Assembly (NCBI GenBank): GCA_964036665.1
Contig: OZ038529.1
Coordinates: 25,430,060-25,494,059 of the forward strand
Source of the DNA: Gordius sp. MW1
Taxonomy: Eukaryota; Nematomorpha; Gordioida; Gordea; Gordiidae
DNA: 64,000 bases
Direction of reading: 5' to 3'
Part shown: in pieces, positions 11,060 through 21,999 of the stretch
Numbering within the stretch: position 1 is the stretch's first letter
Layout of the letters: every line of letters begins with the position of its first letter
The notes under the pieces: model-generated
The model's input: only the letters and a program-made list of their open reading frames with translations
What the model was told of the DNA's origin: nothing
Database searches by the model: none
Made by a program: the position numbers and the translations under genes

Positions 11060-13052
11060 CTTCTTTGTACGAGTATATTTGGTATCAAGTCCTTCACAAT
11101 ATGGACCTCTAATCTCATTGGGAGTAAAATTTCTGAGTTATTTTAAGTAATTAGAGTAATTAGTATAAAGAGGTAACATGACATTATTGGCTTAAATAAG
11201 GGAGAATATACGAATTTAGATAAACGTAAATCACAAATTACTTTAAAATTTATTTTATTAAGCAGATTCGACAGTTTACTATTAGTTTAATTAAAACATT
11301 ACAATCGCAAAATTTAATTTCAATCTTTTTATATTCCTGGCCTATTATAATAGAGAGAGAAAGAAAGATGTTTGCCAATATTATTATTATATAATTGTAG
11401 TATTTAATATTATGTTCAGATATATAAATAAACTTATTTATCTCTTAAATGAACGAATTTGTTAGAGGCCCTCAAAATTTTATTAATGAAATCTCTCTTG
11501 AATATTTATAGCTTGGGTGAATGTCACTAAACTGACAAAAATGGATTACACTTAAAATTGTTGCTACCTGGAGAATTCGCAAGTTCGCTCAAAAGTTCGA
11601 TATTCACGATATAAACCCCATTTATGTCCCTTTTGTTTCCATTCGGCCCACTTTCCTCTAGGGGCACTAAAAACACTTGCTTCCGGTACACAAGACCCCT
11701 TTTTACACATCTGTACTCGCATTGCATTAGCCAAAAAAATTTAACAATAATGGGATAACATACTTTAGACCCGCTTATAACAACTCTCGAATCTTGATCA
11801 CCGACCTCACATGGTGTGCCATCAAGAAATGGTGCCTGTTTAATATAGTAACTACCGTTGGGATATTGACAGGCTATTTGTTTGCAAGTGGCACGCTATT
11901 TGTGAATCATAATTTCAAAATGCTTATAATAAATGTAGGATAAATATTGTACAACAAATATTCAAGAGACTTCCATCCTCGGGAAGTTAATTAATTATAA
12001 ATTGTTAATTGCCAATGATCCGGTTATGCGCCTAAAATTTGTAAATAATCAATAAGTAAAGATCATTTAGTGCAATTTCAGAGAGTAAATGTTAATATTT
12101 GCAATGTTTATGTGGTGAATTAAAACAAGTTAAGTCAATTTGTGTAAGTAGTTAACTTTTTAGTAGTAGACTAAAGACACTTATAATAATAGTTACGTGA
12201 TAGATGGTGGTATCTTTATCATATGTATGGCATTGCTCATGAAATACCCATTGTCCTGGGAATTTGGGATATGGTATCGATTTGTTTGAATTCTTCTTCA
12301 GGCATTTAACATCGCGATCTCTTAATATATTAATCACAATCATCACATAAAATTTGTAATTGTCTCTAAAATAATATATGACATTAGTGATCCTGCAGCC
12401 GCATGATTGCCATTATTGTTCATGAAAAAATTATGTTAAATGTATATTCTTTGAAACATCTTCTTAAACCTAATAATATTATACTTAAAACTATTTTCCC
12501 TCCGTTTGATATATTTAATTATGAGAATATGCCAAATGATCTTTACTTTAGAGTTTGTTTGATTTGCGTAGAGCTACAACTGGACCATGTATACTTTCTT
12601 TCAGGTTCGGGATTATAGTGCATAATTCCGCCATAATGACTTTCAGAACATTGTGTATCCATATCATGTTTACAGCCTAACCTGATAATAAATTTTAAAT
12701 GTATGTATTGGCAAATTTGGAAATAAAATTGTTTTATTGAAGGTTTTTTTGATTGAACTTTAACTTTTTTTATAATCCGACAACACCATCAATAAAACCA
12801 TTTTCTTTTACAATGTATTGAATGATAACATCTTTAAACTTGTTAGGCTAAATCGTTGAAGCAATATAAAATAACATAATTTAAGCTATTACTCATTTTC
12901 AAAAATATAATTCAAGTATGAAAATTAGTAAATTAGATAATAAAAAATTTATAAACTCAGTTTCTTAAAAAATGGATTGAGTGGTCTTTATTTTTACCTT
13001 GTAAGCGATACATCGTTGAAGAAGTTACAAAGAATTTTTTAGCTTTATATAG

Positions 13053-14318
13053 CTATCAGAGTCCGATTAGTTTTAAATTTTCTGCCTAAACCGGCCTAAT
13101 TCAATTTTTTAACTTCATTGCCCGCCCGGGCCCGCCCGAATCGTTAAATCTGCCCAAATTACCAGGCCCGAAATATTAAGCGCGTAAGTTTCGAATTTGT
13201 GCGATCCCAAACAGAGATTGAATTTATTTAAATTTATCTGTCCGAACCGAGCCCGGTCCAAAGTTTTAACTAAATTGCCCGCTTAAACCCTTCTAAGTGT
13301 CAGCTTGGCCATGCCCGAACCATTAAGCTGCCCGGCCCGATTAATTAAATTTGCCCGTTAAACCCAAAGTTATGCAATCCCAAAATCTTTCAACCACTAT
13401 TAAAAAATGGTCACACAATTTTAATAGATATATTGCTAATGCATTTGGGTTAATAAAAAATTATTTCAATTCGTAGTACTTACTTTGTTATTATAGTATA
13501 TAATGAAGAAAATTTTTATTTGAATCAAAAAAAGAATGGTTGTGAATTGATTATGTATTATAAAAATAAGAAATAGCGTAGATAAGGGAATATAAAGTAC
13601 GAATGGTATGGGGCCAAAAAGGAATGATATGGAAAATAATTATTATAGAAATAAGTAATACCGTAAATTAGAAGATAAATAAGGCGAATTAAACTAAAAT
13701 TTATTTGTAAAAAAATTAAATGAATTAGAGTTAAACCCTTAGATGTGCATAAATTGTTTGTTATAAGGAATTGTACTCAACTCAATTAAAACTCAGCCCA
13801 CCTAAAACACCAATCTTAGATATTTAAAGTATGAATGAATGTTTAACATTCAGTAACTGCTAATATTATTTTATTATATATATCTTTATATATTATATAC
13901 ACATATATTATATTCTATAACATATGTAGATATTAAATATATCCTAACCCTAACCCTAACCCAATTATAATACGATTAGTTGAGCTGCGTTTTAATCTTA
14001 GTTGAGCTGCGTTTTAGTCGAGATGAGCAGGAGCGGTTATAAGTCTATACGGCACAAATGTATATCGCGAACAATTAAAAGGCTACATAAATATAAATAT
14101 TTCAATCTTTTCCATAAACTTAGTTAAGAAGGGCAAACATTTAACTTGGGGGTGGCAGCATTCACGATATACAATCTAAAAAAAAGTAACAAGATGATAT
14201 AATATAATTTTAATTCAATTATGCCCGAATTGCCTTGATCTGGGCCAGCCCAAAAATTACAATTTTAGACCGATGCCCGGCCCGGCCCGGCCCACTTTCT
14301 GACCTCTGATAATGTCAT
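13053..14318. mobile_element. hAT-like element with CCCGGCCC subterminal repeats
   Basis: The left end is CAGAGTCCGATT, followed by multiple GCCCGCCCGGGCCCGCC and GCCCGAACC motifs. The right end has GCCCGGCCCGGCCCGGCCC and TTTCTGACCTCTG, so the ends are CAGAG and CTCTG. The interior is AT-rich without a recognisable transposase. It expands the 4.7-kb intron between the two zinc-site exons of copy A and contains the short CCCTAA run at 13943-13962. Confidence 0.55.
13943..13962. repeat. Short internal CCCTAA telomere-like run
   Basis: Just over three tandem CCTAAC units (TTAGGG on the other strand) sit in AT-rich DNA. The tract is far too short and internal to be a chromosome end. It may derive from repair or a transposon interior. 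Confidence 0.6.
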
Positions 14319-14642
14319 ATATGTGCACATGAAAGATGAATAAATCTTTATTATATTATATACGATGATCTAGACTTAGTATTAGTTTTATATAATTGCT
14401 AAGAATATATAGTTTGACTAAAACCCAGTTCAGTTATTAAAATCATATATTTAATATTAGTTTTTAGTCTTACTTTTTATTCTACTTTTGTGATCATCCA
14501 TCCCCAGAAATTCTATATCAATAAAGTAAGATCCTATTAATTATTATTCATTCCTATTTAATATACCTCTTATTTATTATGACTAAAATACAAATGCTAT
14601 CAGAGAATCTGCACCCACTCCCAGTTAAATAGACCACTGAAC

Positions 14643-14700
14643 GCTGTGCCTTAGCTCACTCGGTAGCTTCAGATCCCACTTCTGATACCATGTAAAATTC
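14643..14700 (+). other. Possible tRNA-derived (SINE-like) fragment
   Basis: TTAGCTCACTCGGTAG matches a tRNA D-arm/A-box. It is followed by a potential anticodon arm with TCAGA and TCTGA paired around a seven-base loop. No proper T-arm B-box (GGTTCGA type) follows and no acceptor stem pairs. It is therefore at best a decayed tRNA or the head of a SINE; a chance match is possible. Confidence 0.2.
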
Positions 14701-14870
14701 CACTACCGTTACTTTAACAACATCGTGAAGGAAGATTTTAATTCATCATGTAGGGCGGTATAATGATTGCATTGTATATCTTAAAAATAGTGAATTATAC
14801 GCCCTAATAACGTAAAAAGATTTAAACTTCTATTGTTTTATAAAAGGTGTATAAAGGTGTTAGTGGAGCC

Positions 14871-15034
14871 CATGGGCGTCAAGCATAGGAATTAGAGGGG
14901 GCATAATAATTTAGGGAGAGGCAGAATAAACATTTATTGAAATGTTAGCCAAAATATTAATAAATTTCAACAAAATTTTTGATTTAGGGGGGGGGGGGCA
15001 GCCTCCCCTCCTGCCCGCCTTCATGGTTACGCCC
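14871..15034. mobile_element. G/C-run MITE copy, inverted
   Basis: It reads CATGGGCGTCAAGCATAGGA with AATTAGAGGGGGC on the left. On the right it has a ten-base G-run, CAGCCTCCCCTCC, and ends ATGGTTACGCCC. This is opposite in orientation to the copies at 4886 and 7554, because the G-run lies at the right end. Confidence 0.65.
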
Positions 15035-16279
15035 TTGGCGGAGCTCCTACAAAATTTTGGACTGATGCCTAAATCTTTCGTATGTCAGGTGATGCGCCAT
15101 AAGGCACTTAAAAATATGGTGAACCTTGTTCAAATTATAAGCTTACAACTATGTGAAATAGTAAAACGTGTTACGTGGTATACAGGTATACCACACCTTC
15201 CCCTTTTATTGAGAAGTTGAAGGTCCCGGGCAAGTCAGGGTGTCCATAGTCACCCTGGACTCCAGCTCTGTAAACATCTTTAGGTTGGGTTGCCTTTCCC
15301 AAACCGGTGTAGGGTTGTCAGATTCAAGTATTGTCAGATTCAAGTGCGTAATAGAACGCACTAATTGGCTACAAGCGTAAAAGTAAACAAGATCACGGGA
15401 TTTTCGCCACATCGCCATTGGTTATGAACTTTATACAGAACAATTGAACGCGTAGAAAACACTCGTTAGGAGAATAATAAACAAGTGTTGCCAGATTCAA
15501 ATTTAAGTAAGAAATTTATTGATACATGCAATATAATTTATTGTTAGTTACAATTTCTTCTATAAAAGATTCAGAAATTCAGATTATTATATTTGATTTT
15601 GGAACATACAGAATTTATTACTTTTTACAAATAAAATAACATCACTTAAGAAAGTAATAAAAAGTTATTGTTAATTACAATTTCTTTTATAATATTCTTA
15701 TTCAGTTATGCCTAGTCTTTTTGCAGATGACATTTATCAATACCCTGCACCTAATATCATATCTGATAAATTTGATATCCAGCAAAAATGTTATTTAAAA
15801 AGAAAGGCCAAACAAAAAATGGGCATTGTTGTAAATTAGTCATGATAAACTATTTTTATTAGTTCATGCTGTTCCAATGTTGTCACATATTGCTGTATAT
15901 GACTCCCAAACTTAATATGACCTGCTGTTTATTTGGCTTCCCAAAAGTAAAAGATTAATTATTTGTTAATTGTTTTTATAGGGACTAATTAAGGTGAACT
16001 GGTACAAAGCATTGTTTCACCTCTGCCTATCACTTTCAATCTAATGGTTTAGTCAAGCAACCAATATCAATCATAACTGGGCTGTCAATTCACCCTCTTA
16101 TCCAAAATTATCATTATTTGAGATATATGTTTTAGCATTATTTTATTAACAATTGTTTTTAAATATTGTATTGTTTTCTTTGTTCCAGATTGTTAATAAA
16201 GCTACTTTGCAATTCATAAACATTTGTTTGAATTGTATAAACTCTTTGTAATAATATAACATATAAAAAATAAAGCAAC

Positions 16280-16965
16280 AATACCCTTTAATATAATAAA
16301 ACATAAACCCTAACCTAAAAAATGATCATATCATAAAAAAAAATTGGTTGAGCAATTTAATTATAAAATACACATTTTAAGAAATAGGGGTCAAAATTTG
16401 TTAATTTTTTCTAATCCATAAAAAAGGATTCATCATAAATAAGTAGCTATATATATTAAATTAAATTGATATATTTAATTTAATTCAATGGAAATCGTTA
16501 AATCCAACACGATTTCCATACACGGATCAATGCCATCCGTTTAGTTATAGCGCGTTTTTATATTTTTTATTCGTGTATATCATAATTATAATTATTTGTT
16601 TCTGAATAAAACTTTTAGATCAATTTTGAATTTGTTTAAAAAATTAAAAATGGCTGTATAACATATAAAAAATAGGGTCAAAAAATAAATTTTTAAACAA
16701 ATTAATAAGAATTAAGATTCATTATAATTATGCAATTTAAACTATTGTCTTAGTACCCTTTAATATAATGAAACATAAATAATTAAACCTAAAGAATGAT
16801 CATATAAAAATAAATTGGTTGAGCAATTTAATTATAAAATACACATTTACAGAAATAGGGGTTAAAATTTGTTAATTTTTTCTAATCCATAAAAAAGGAT
16901 TCACTATAAAGTAGCTTTATATGTTTAAGTTTAATTGATATATTTCATTTAATTCAATTTTGAAT
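16280..16965. repeat. Direct duplication of about 210 bp
   Basis: The blocks at 16280-16488 and 16750-16965 share ACCCTTTAATATAATAAAAC, TTGGTTGAGCAATTTAATTA, GAAATAGGGGTCAAAATTTG and AATCCATAAAAAAGGATTCA with a few differences. The first copy ends exactly where a truncated retroelement tail is inserted (16489-16612). Confidence 0.75.
16489..16612 (+). mobile_element. Extremely 5'-truncated retroelement tail
   Basis: The segment encodes EIVKSNTISIHGSMPSV and a stop, nearly identical to the last codons of the element at 9683-10230. About 65 bp of AT-rich 3' flank ending GAATAAAACTTTTAGAT follows. Comparison with the neighbouring duplicate shows the uninterrupted site, and CAAT appears on both sides (a likely 4-bp target duplication). 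That pattern fits target-primed insertion. Confidence 0.65.
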
Positions 16966-19649
16966 TTGTTTACAAAATCAAAAATGGCTGTCAATCATGA
17001 CATATGTCAATCAAAGTCAGATTGACAATTGAATCTGACAATACGTGAATATGATAACCTGACACCGGTTTTCAATTTAAGCTCATTGGGGGCAAATTTT
17101 TGGCTTTACACCCCCAACACTACGTATACCACGTACCACGTTTTAGTATACCACAACTACTAAATCAAATAACAATTTCTACAATTTCGGGTACTAAATT
17201 ATAAGACTATGTTATATAAGTTTTAAAAATAACTTATTTAATAATTAAGTTGCTATTTAATGTTTGGGGTCCTCAAAACTCCATTTACCATGTTATTTTT
17301 TTAAGTTGACAAACCGATGGAAGGAAAACCCGCAAGAGTGGTAAAGTGCATGGGCAGACAAAAGCATCCAATGTATTTTATACAATTAATAAAAATATAT
17401 ATTTCTTACATGTGCCCTATTTCATGGGCGATTATAGTTCCTGTGAAAATGCCGGTATATTGAATTACACAATTAGCATCATTTGTACATACTGTACCAA
17501 CCGGGGCTAATCCTTTAAAATTAATGTGAGTAAATTTGGCATAAGACTGATTCTAATAAGACATACCTAATATGTCAGAGGAAGGTGCCTTTAAGTTGCT
17601 ATAATTATTACATAATAAGGTTAATTAACAAATCATCTGTTGAAAAATAAGAGAAAATTAATATAATTAATAAACGAATAGACATGATTTATGTTAGTTT
17701 AAAAAAATTAATTATAATTTGTTCTTTTATTAGACGTTGAAGCTTAAAGCCATACCTATGTATAATAAACCCTAATATGTTACCATATGTAAGTAAGTTG
17801 CACAAATTATAACTTAAACGTTACGATATCTTCACATATGACTTAAATAGATAAATGCTTTTAACGCCAAATCAAACATACAGCACATGGAATAGCATGT
17901 ATTTTCTATTTTTTGAAGCTCCTCTTAAAGGCAACTTAAGTTTCCAAGTTAGTTAAGTGAGTCGCATACATACAGCATTTAACATATGTTATAACGAGTG
18001 ATATTTACTCTGAGATAAGAATGGCAACGTCTACGCCAATTTTCTTTTTAATTCTGTAATCTCTGAACCTGAACAAAGTGGCGTCAAAATCGTGTTCAAC
18101 TATTACACGGTCCTAAAACATTTAATCAGAAGACATAATTTGATTCCTACTTCATAATATCTGATGCCTCTAAGCTGGAAACTCATGGACACACCCATCG
18201 AAGGGTCGCTAATGATATCGTTAACCTGATTAGGATTAAATTGCCAAATCTTAAAAATTTTCTTACTTGTGCAGCAATTAAAAGAAAAGATCGCCTCGCT
18301 TTTTTTCCCTTCATACCACGAGAAACATAAAATACAGCTCCTATAGTGTAATCAGAATTCATTAATTTCGCTTTTTTTTGTACCAACAATCTTGTAATAA
18401 CTTGCAGTTTTTATTTCTACATATATAACTCATAATTAATTGTATATGAAAAATACTTTTTCTAAAATCAGCGAAGCTATTATTTAGGCTATTCGGAAAC
18501 GGATACGCTTGTATTTCTAACAAATGCTCTACACGAGTTTTGTTGTTTTGAGACTTATTGCTTAACAACTCATCAGGATATATAATGTAATTCACATCCT
18601 CGTGGGTAAAAACTGCACTCTATGTTTAATTATTATATCATGTATTGTAAAGTTACCAAAAATCCATTCCTATAAGTAGCATAGATTAGATAATAAGGTA
18701 TTTGATCAATATTCGATTTATTTCTTTTGAAAGCTTGCAAGAGGTAGCCATTTTTCAAAATTTTATCATTAGAAGCATTGGACTTATTTCCATTGAAAGT
18801 CTTCTTTCGCTTAAATGGCCTAGGTTTAATTACTATCTCTCTATATAAATAATTATTTGTAGATCTATATCTTCATCCAGCTCAAGATCCGATTCCGAAG
18901 TAAAATTTGCGTGGAGTGATGGTGGTTATTTATTTAAAATGGCATAATATGAATCCGTCAGATTTTTATTTTCCAGTTTTAAAACCAAATTGGATTCGTT
19001 CCCTATTGCATGAGTATTGTTTTTTAGAGCCAATCGCACCCATTTAAGTGATAAAAATTTACTCAGAGTTTCATCTTGAAGTTGTGTAACGTATAAAATT
19101 TTGCTGGCGTCTTTAACTTTACCTGATATATAAATGAAATAAAATGGAAACTATAGTTATACTTAAAACGGAACCATACGACAGTCCAAGGAATAAATGA
19201 AAATTTAAAATTTGAATAAAATATTTTATATACATATTTTGATTTTACGGAGCTCAAAATTATATATATTGTAGGCATAAAACTGTTTTGCAAATGTTGC
19301 TCGATGTTGACTTGTTTTGATTCTTAAATAAACAAAAAACAATAAATAGGCTTTAGTGTTATATTTATCTCTTTATTTAAGTTAGTCATTTTGTAGCAGT
19401 AATGCAGAGTTGTACCTGTTAGGTAGCCGCCCTTGTGGGCTATAAAATTTTACAAATATTTGCCGACCCTTTTAACTAAAGCCGCTTTCGTTTAAAATTA
19501 TAACTGTTTCAAAGAAAATTCGACATTATCTTTAAAAAAGTCGGCCCTTTAATCCAGTAGCTCGATTAATTAATTTTCTTAGAATCATGTATACAATTCA
19601 TACCTCATCTTTTAACCTTGCCGTGATACCCAAACTTTCTTCGTTGTAT

Positions 19650-19763
19650 AGACTTAGGGAACACGTGTACCAACCATAGACTAGATAATAGACTGCTCAT
19701 TAACGCAGACTTAGGGAACACGTGTACCAACCATAGACTAGATAATAGACTGCTCATTAACGC
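19650..19763. repeat. 57-bp perfect tandem duplication
   Basis: Units 19650-19706 and 19707-19763 appear identical. Each contains a P-family terminal sequence (CATAGACTAGATAATAGACT, then GCTCATTAACGC), so the end of the adjacent P-element derivative was duplicated. Confidence 0.9.
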
Positions 19764-20154
19764 ACAAAAAGTGTACCCTTTCCACCATTTTGATGTGAAC
19801 ATGGTATAAATAATCTTAAAAAGGTAAATAAAAAATATTGAATTGGGTAGATATCAAAAACAGCATTTTAAAGTAAATATCATTTAAACAATACATAAAA
19901 ATTAAAAATGTAAGAACTGCGATTAAAGTTTATTTAATAATATAGCGCCATCAATATTTTCTATAATATTAATTTATTGACATTCGTTTTAATTTAACCT
20001 AGCGAGGAAGGTAAATTGACTGTTATGGGGCAAAATTACATGGTTAAAATACACCAGTTGCCCTCTTCAAAATGGAGGAAAAATTCGACACATAATTAAC
20101 CATATGCAACATATTGCCTGAGCAGTATGGTACCAACCTCGAGTCTTATGATCA
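19732..20154 (-). mobile_element. P-element (THAP) deletion derivative
   Basis: On the minus strand, the part from about 20154 to 20030 matches the 5' end of the P-like element at 26763: ATATGTTGCATATGG, CCATTTTGAAGA, CAACTGGTGTATTT and the initiator ATG followed by a stop. Positions 19732-19950 match the reverse complement of its 3' end (31320-31523), including GCTCATTAACGCACAAAA, CATTTTGATGTGAACATGG and AATAAAAAATATTGAA. The transposase body is missing, leaving a roughly 420-bp derivative with both ends. Confidence 0.75.
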
Positions 20155-20189
20155 TTATAGAGTCCATTTTTCAGTAGTTTCGGTAAATT

Positions 20190-20245
20190 GGGGGGGGGGG
20201 GGCAGTGGCATAATTAGATATTTTGGATTGGGGGGGAGGAGCCGA
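20190..20245. mobile_element. Truncated G-run element fragment
   Basis: A twelve-base G-run is followed by CAGTGGCATAATTAGA and a second G-run (TTGGGGGGGAGGAGCC). It resembles one end of the G/C-run MITE family but has no partner end. Confidence 0.35.
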
Positions 20246-20722
20246 TTTTTATATTCAATCAACTATACGATAGAAAGCGGCTCAAATTATTTTCCTATAC
20301 CTATTTGTTAGATTAAATTGTCAACTACTTTATTCTTTTATGTATTCTCCCCTTGTATAAACTTGTACCATTTCAATCAAGTATTTATTAAGCTTGCGTC
20401 TTCCCACTATCGTAACGACTTACACCACTCACAAAGATTACAACCTCAGCAAAAAATGTTTTGCTATATGTAAATAACGACAATATTAAGGATATTTAAA
20501 ATTATTTAAATTCTACTGAGTTTATAAAAATTATCTGTAAAAGTTAAAAATGGAAATGGTGTAATTGCGATAGATATTTTATAGAATTATCCAATTAATA
20601 AAAAGTAACGAAGTTTGTGATTTTAAATGTAAAATCACTTATTAAGTATATCTAGCCATAACCATGACAATCCAGTTTTAAAAGCACTAATCTCCGCAAT
20701 TGATACTTTGTAAAGGCATAAT

Positions 20723-20888
20723 TAGTGTTGTAAAAACGGCCGGGTTTTGTTTGGTCGACCTACGGTTTTATTTTTGGTCTGTTTTTCTTAGTCGCATAAA
20801 TTGACCAAAGGACAAACTTTTGCTCTGTTAATGTTTAGTCTCTAACCATAGGTCGACCAAAAAAAACCCAGCCGTTCTTACAACACTA
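20723..20888. mobile_element. 166-bp hAT-type MITE with 47-bp inverted ends
   Basis: The ends are TAGTGTTGTAAAAACGGC and the near-exact inverse GCCGTTCTTACAACACTA. The arms extend inward through GGTCGACCTA. The flanks are GGCATAAT (20715-20722) and GGCACAAT (20889-20896), an 8-bp target duplication with one mismatch. There is no coding sequence. Confidence 0.85.
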
Positions 20889-21489
20889 GGCACAATGCTT
20901 ATAATTGAGCATGATCTTATAACTAGAACTCCTCAAAGACGAAATGTATAATATTATAGCATGATTTTATTTTAATTATTTAAGAAAACTCTTAGAACAC
21001 TTTATGAAATCATATAAGACTATTATTATATTTATTACGCTATATCCCTAGAATTTTAAAAGTAAAACAAGTCCATAAGAATAGCATTTATATACGTCTT
21101 TTATTTGATTTAGCAAATAAATCTTCAAAATCTTAGGAATTATCCCTCAGAAAGTTACCTAGCCCAAAGAGTTTTTGAGCAGGGCTTGGCCGAAAATAAT
21201 CAGTCGAGTTTGAAGCAGGTTTGACGACTCAGTTGAATCTTAGGCCTCATGGTCCGAAGATACCCAAGCCAACAAACCATAAATACGTTATTTTATAAAA
21301 TTAACACAACTGAATTTTAAAATAATATAACGATCTTACAGCGTCCCATACTTGTTTTTTGGCTCAAAATTGTAAAACTTAGTTCTCATGTTTTTGGATA
21401 AAATCAAACGTATCTTATAGTAACCATTTTAAAAAATGATATATCAAACAATTAAAAACTTTAAATTCCTTAAAGTTTACATTTACAAT

Positions 21490-21983
21490 CATAGACTAAA
21501 TAGACTGTTCATTGAGCATGCATGCATACATATGAAAAATTTGAAGCCGAAAATCCGCCATCTTGAACTTAGTAAAAAGGTAAATTGGCTTAATTATTTA
21601 AATCCCCCCTGGTTGAGAAAGAAGGTAAAAAAGGGGGGAGGCAAATCACCCCCCCCCCCGGTTAAGAAAGAGGGTAAAAAGAGAAATATAATAGTTTGTC
21701 TCATAAATTTAATGTTTTTTTCTTAATATTTTAATAATCTTATTATTGTAACATAAGCTAAATTATTTAATCGTTTATACAAAGAATTTTTTTTATCATA
21801 TGACATAAGTTTTCACTTGAAATTTTATAAAAATTTAGATAAAAATTTTAAATAACTAGAGAGTATATACCTATAGAATACCATTATAAAGTTGAAATAG
21901 TTGGTTTGCTTATATTCTTTCAACATGGCGGTCAAAAATGGCATCATTTTTTAAAGGGAATGAGCAGCCTATTTAGTCTATGG
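21490..21983. mobile_element. P-family non-autonomous element, about 490 bp
   Basis: The left terminus CATAGACTAAATAGACTG, then TTCATTG, is matched inversely by CCTATTTAGTCTATG at the right. Subterminal CCGCCATCTTGAA (left) and CAACATGGCGGTCAAAA (right) correspond to the P-like element at 26763. The middle carries G-runs and C-runs. No transposase. Confidence 0.7.
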
Positions 21984-21999
21984 ATATTTTGGAGGGTGT

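Larger units (their letters stand above)
15165..17149. mobile_element. Two-kilobase inverted-repeat element of unknown class
   Basis: The outer arms match in inverse: GTAAAACGTGTTACGTGGTAT on the left (15163-15183) and ATACCACGTACCACGTTTTA on the right (about 17126-17145). A second inner inverted pair is GTATTGTCAGATTCAA at 15328-15343 and TTGAATCTGACAATAC at 17029-17044. The interior contains a 210-bp direct duplication (16280-16488 and 16750-16965). No transposase was recognised. It sits in the big intron of metalloprotease copy A. Confidence 0.5.
8187..19122 (-). pseudogene. ADAM/reprolysin-like secreted metalloprotease, copy A (probable pseudogene)
   Basis: Exon-by-exon paralogue of the intact copy at 42903-45778. 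Homologous exons: 19122-18657 (prodomain), 18619 to about 18470, about 18410-18270, 18225-18151, 18112-18009, 17598-17567, 17512-17410, 12681-12547, 12320-12197, 11895-11764, 11710-11568, 11132-11060 and about 8380-8187. Most have the same length and phase as copy B. The zinc site is preserved across the 17410/12681 junction as HEIGHMLGCKHD. Lesions: an in-frame TAA after YYAILNK and a later frameshift in the prodomain exon, a frame problem at the start of the fourth piece, and a start-phase mismatch plus an apparent 2-bp loss in the last exon (the frame breaks before VEDGTPFEDNSG). I did not find a convincing signal-peptide exon. The intron at 12682-17409 is swollen by transposons. Family roles are extracellular proteolysis; this copy is probably dead, though alternative starts could still yield the catalytic part. 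Confidence 0.7.

Noticed and set aside
11527..11727. 66-codon minus-strand frame
   Set aside because: It overlaps the metalloprotease copy A exon 11710-11568, but the homologous frame is a different one (KKGSCV, APRGKWAEW).
13943..13962. Chromosome end
   Set aside because: Only about three CCCTAA units in the middle of a gene intron; an internal telomere-like scrap.
14643..14700. Functional tRNA gene
   Set aside because: A-box-like match only; no B-box and no acceptor stem, so listed as a low-confidence derived fragment.
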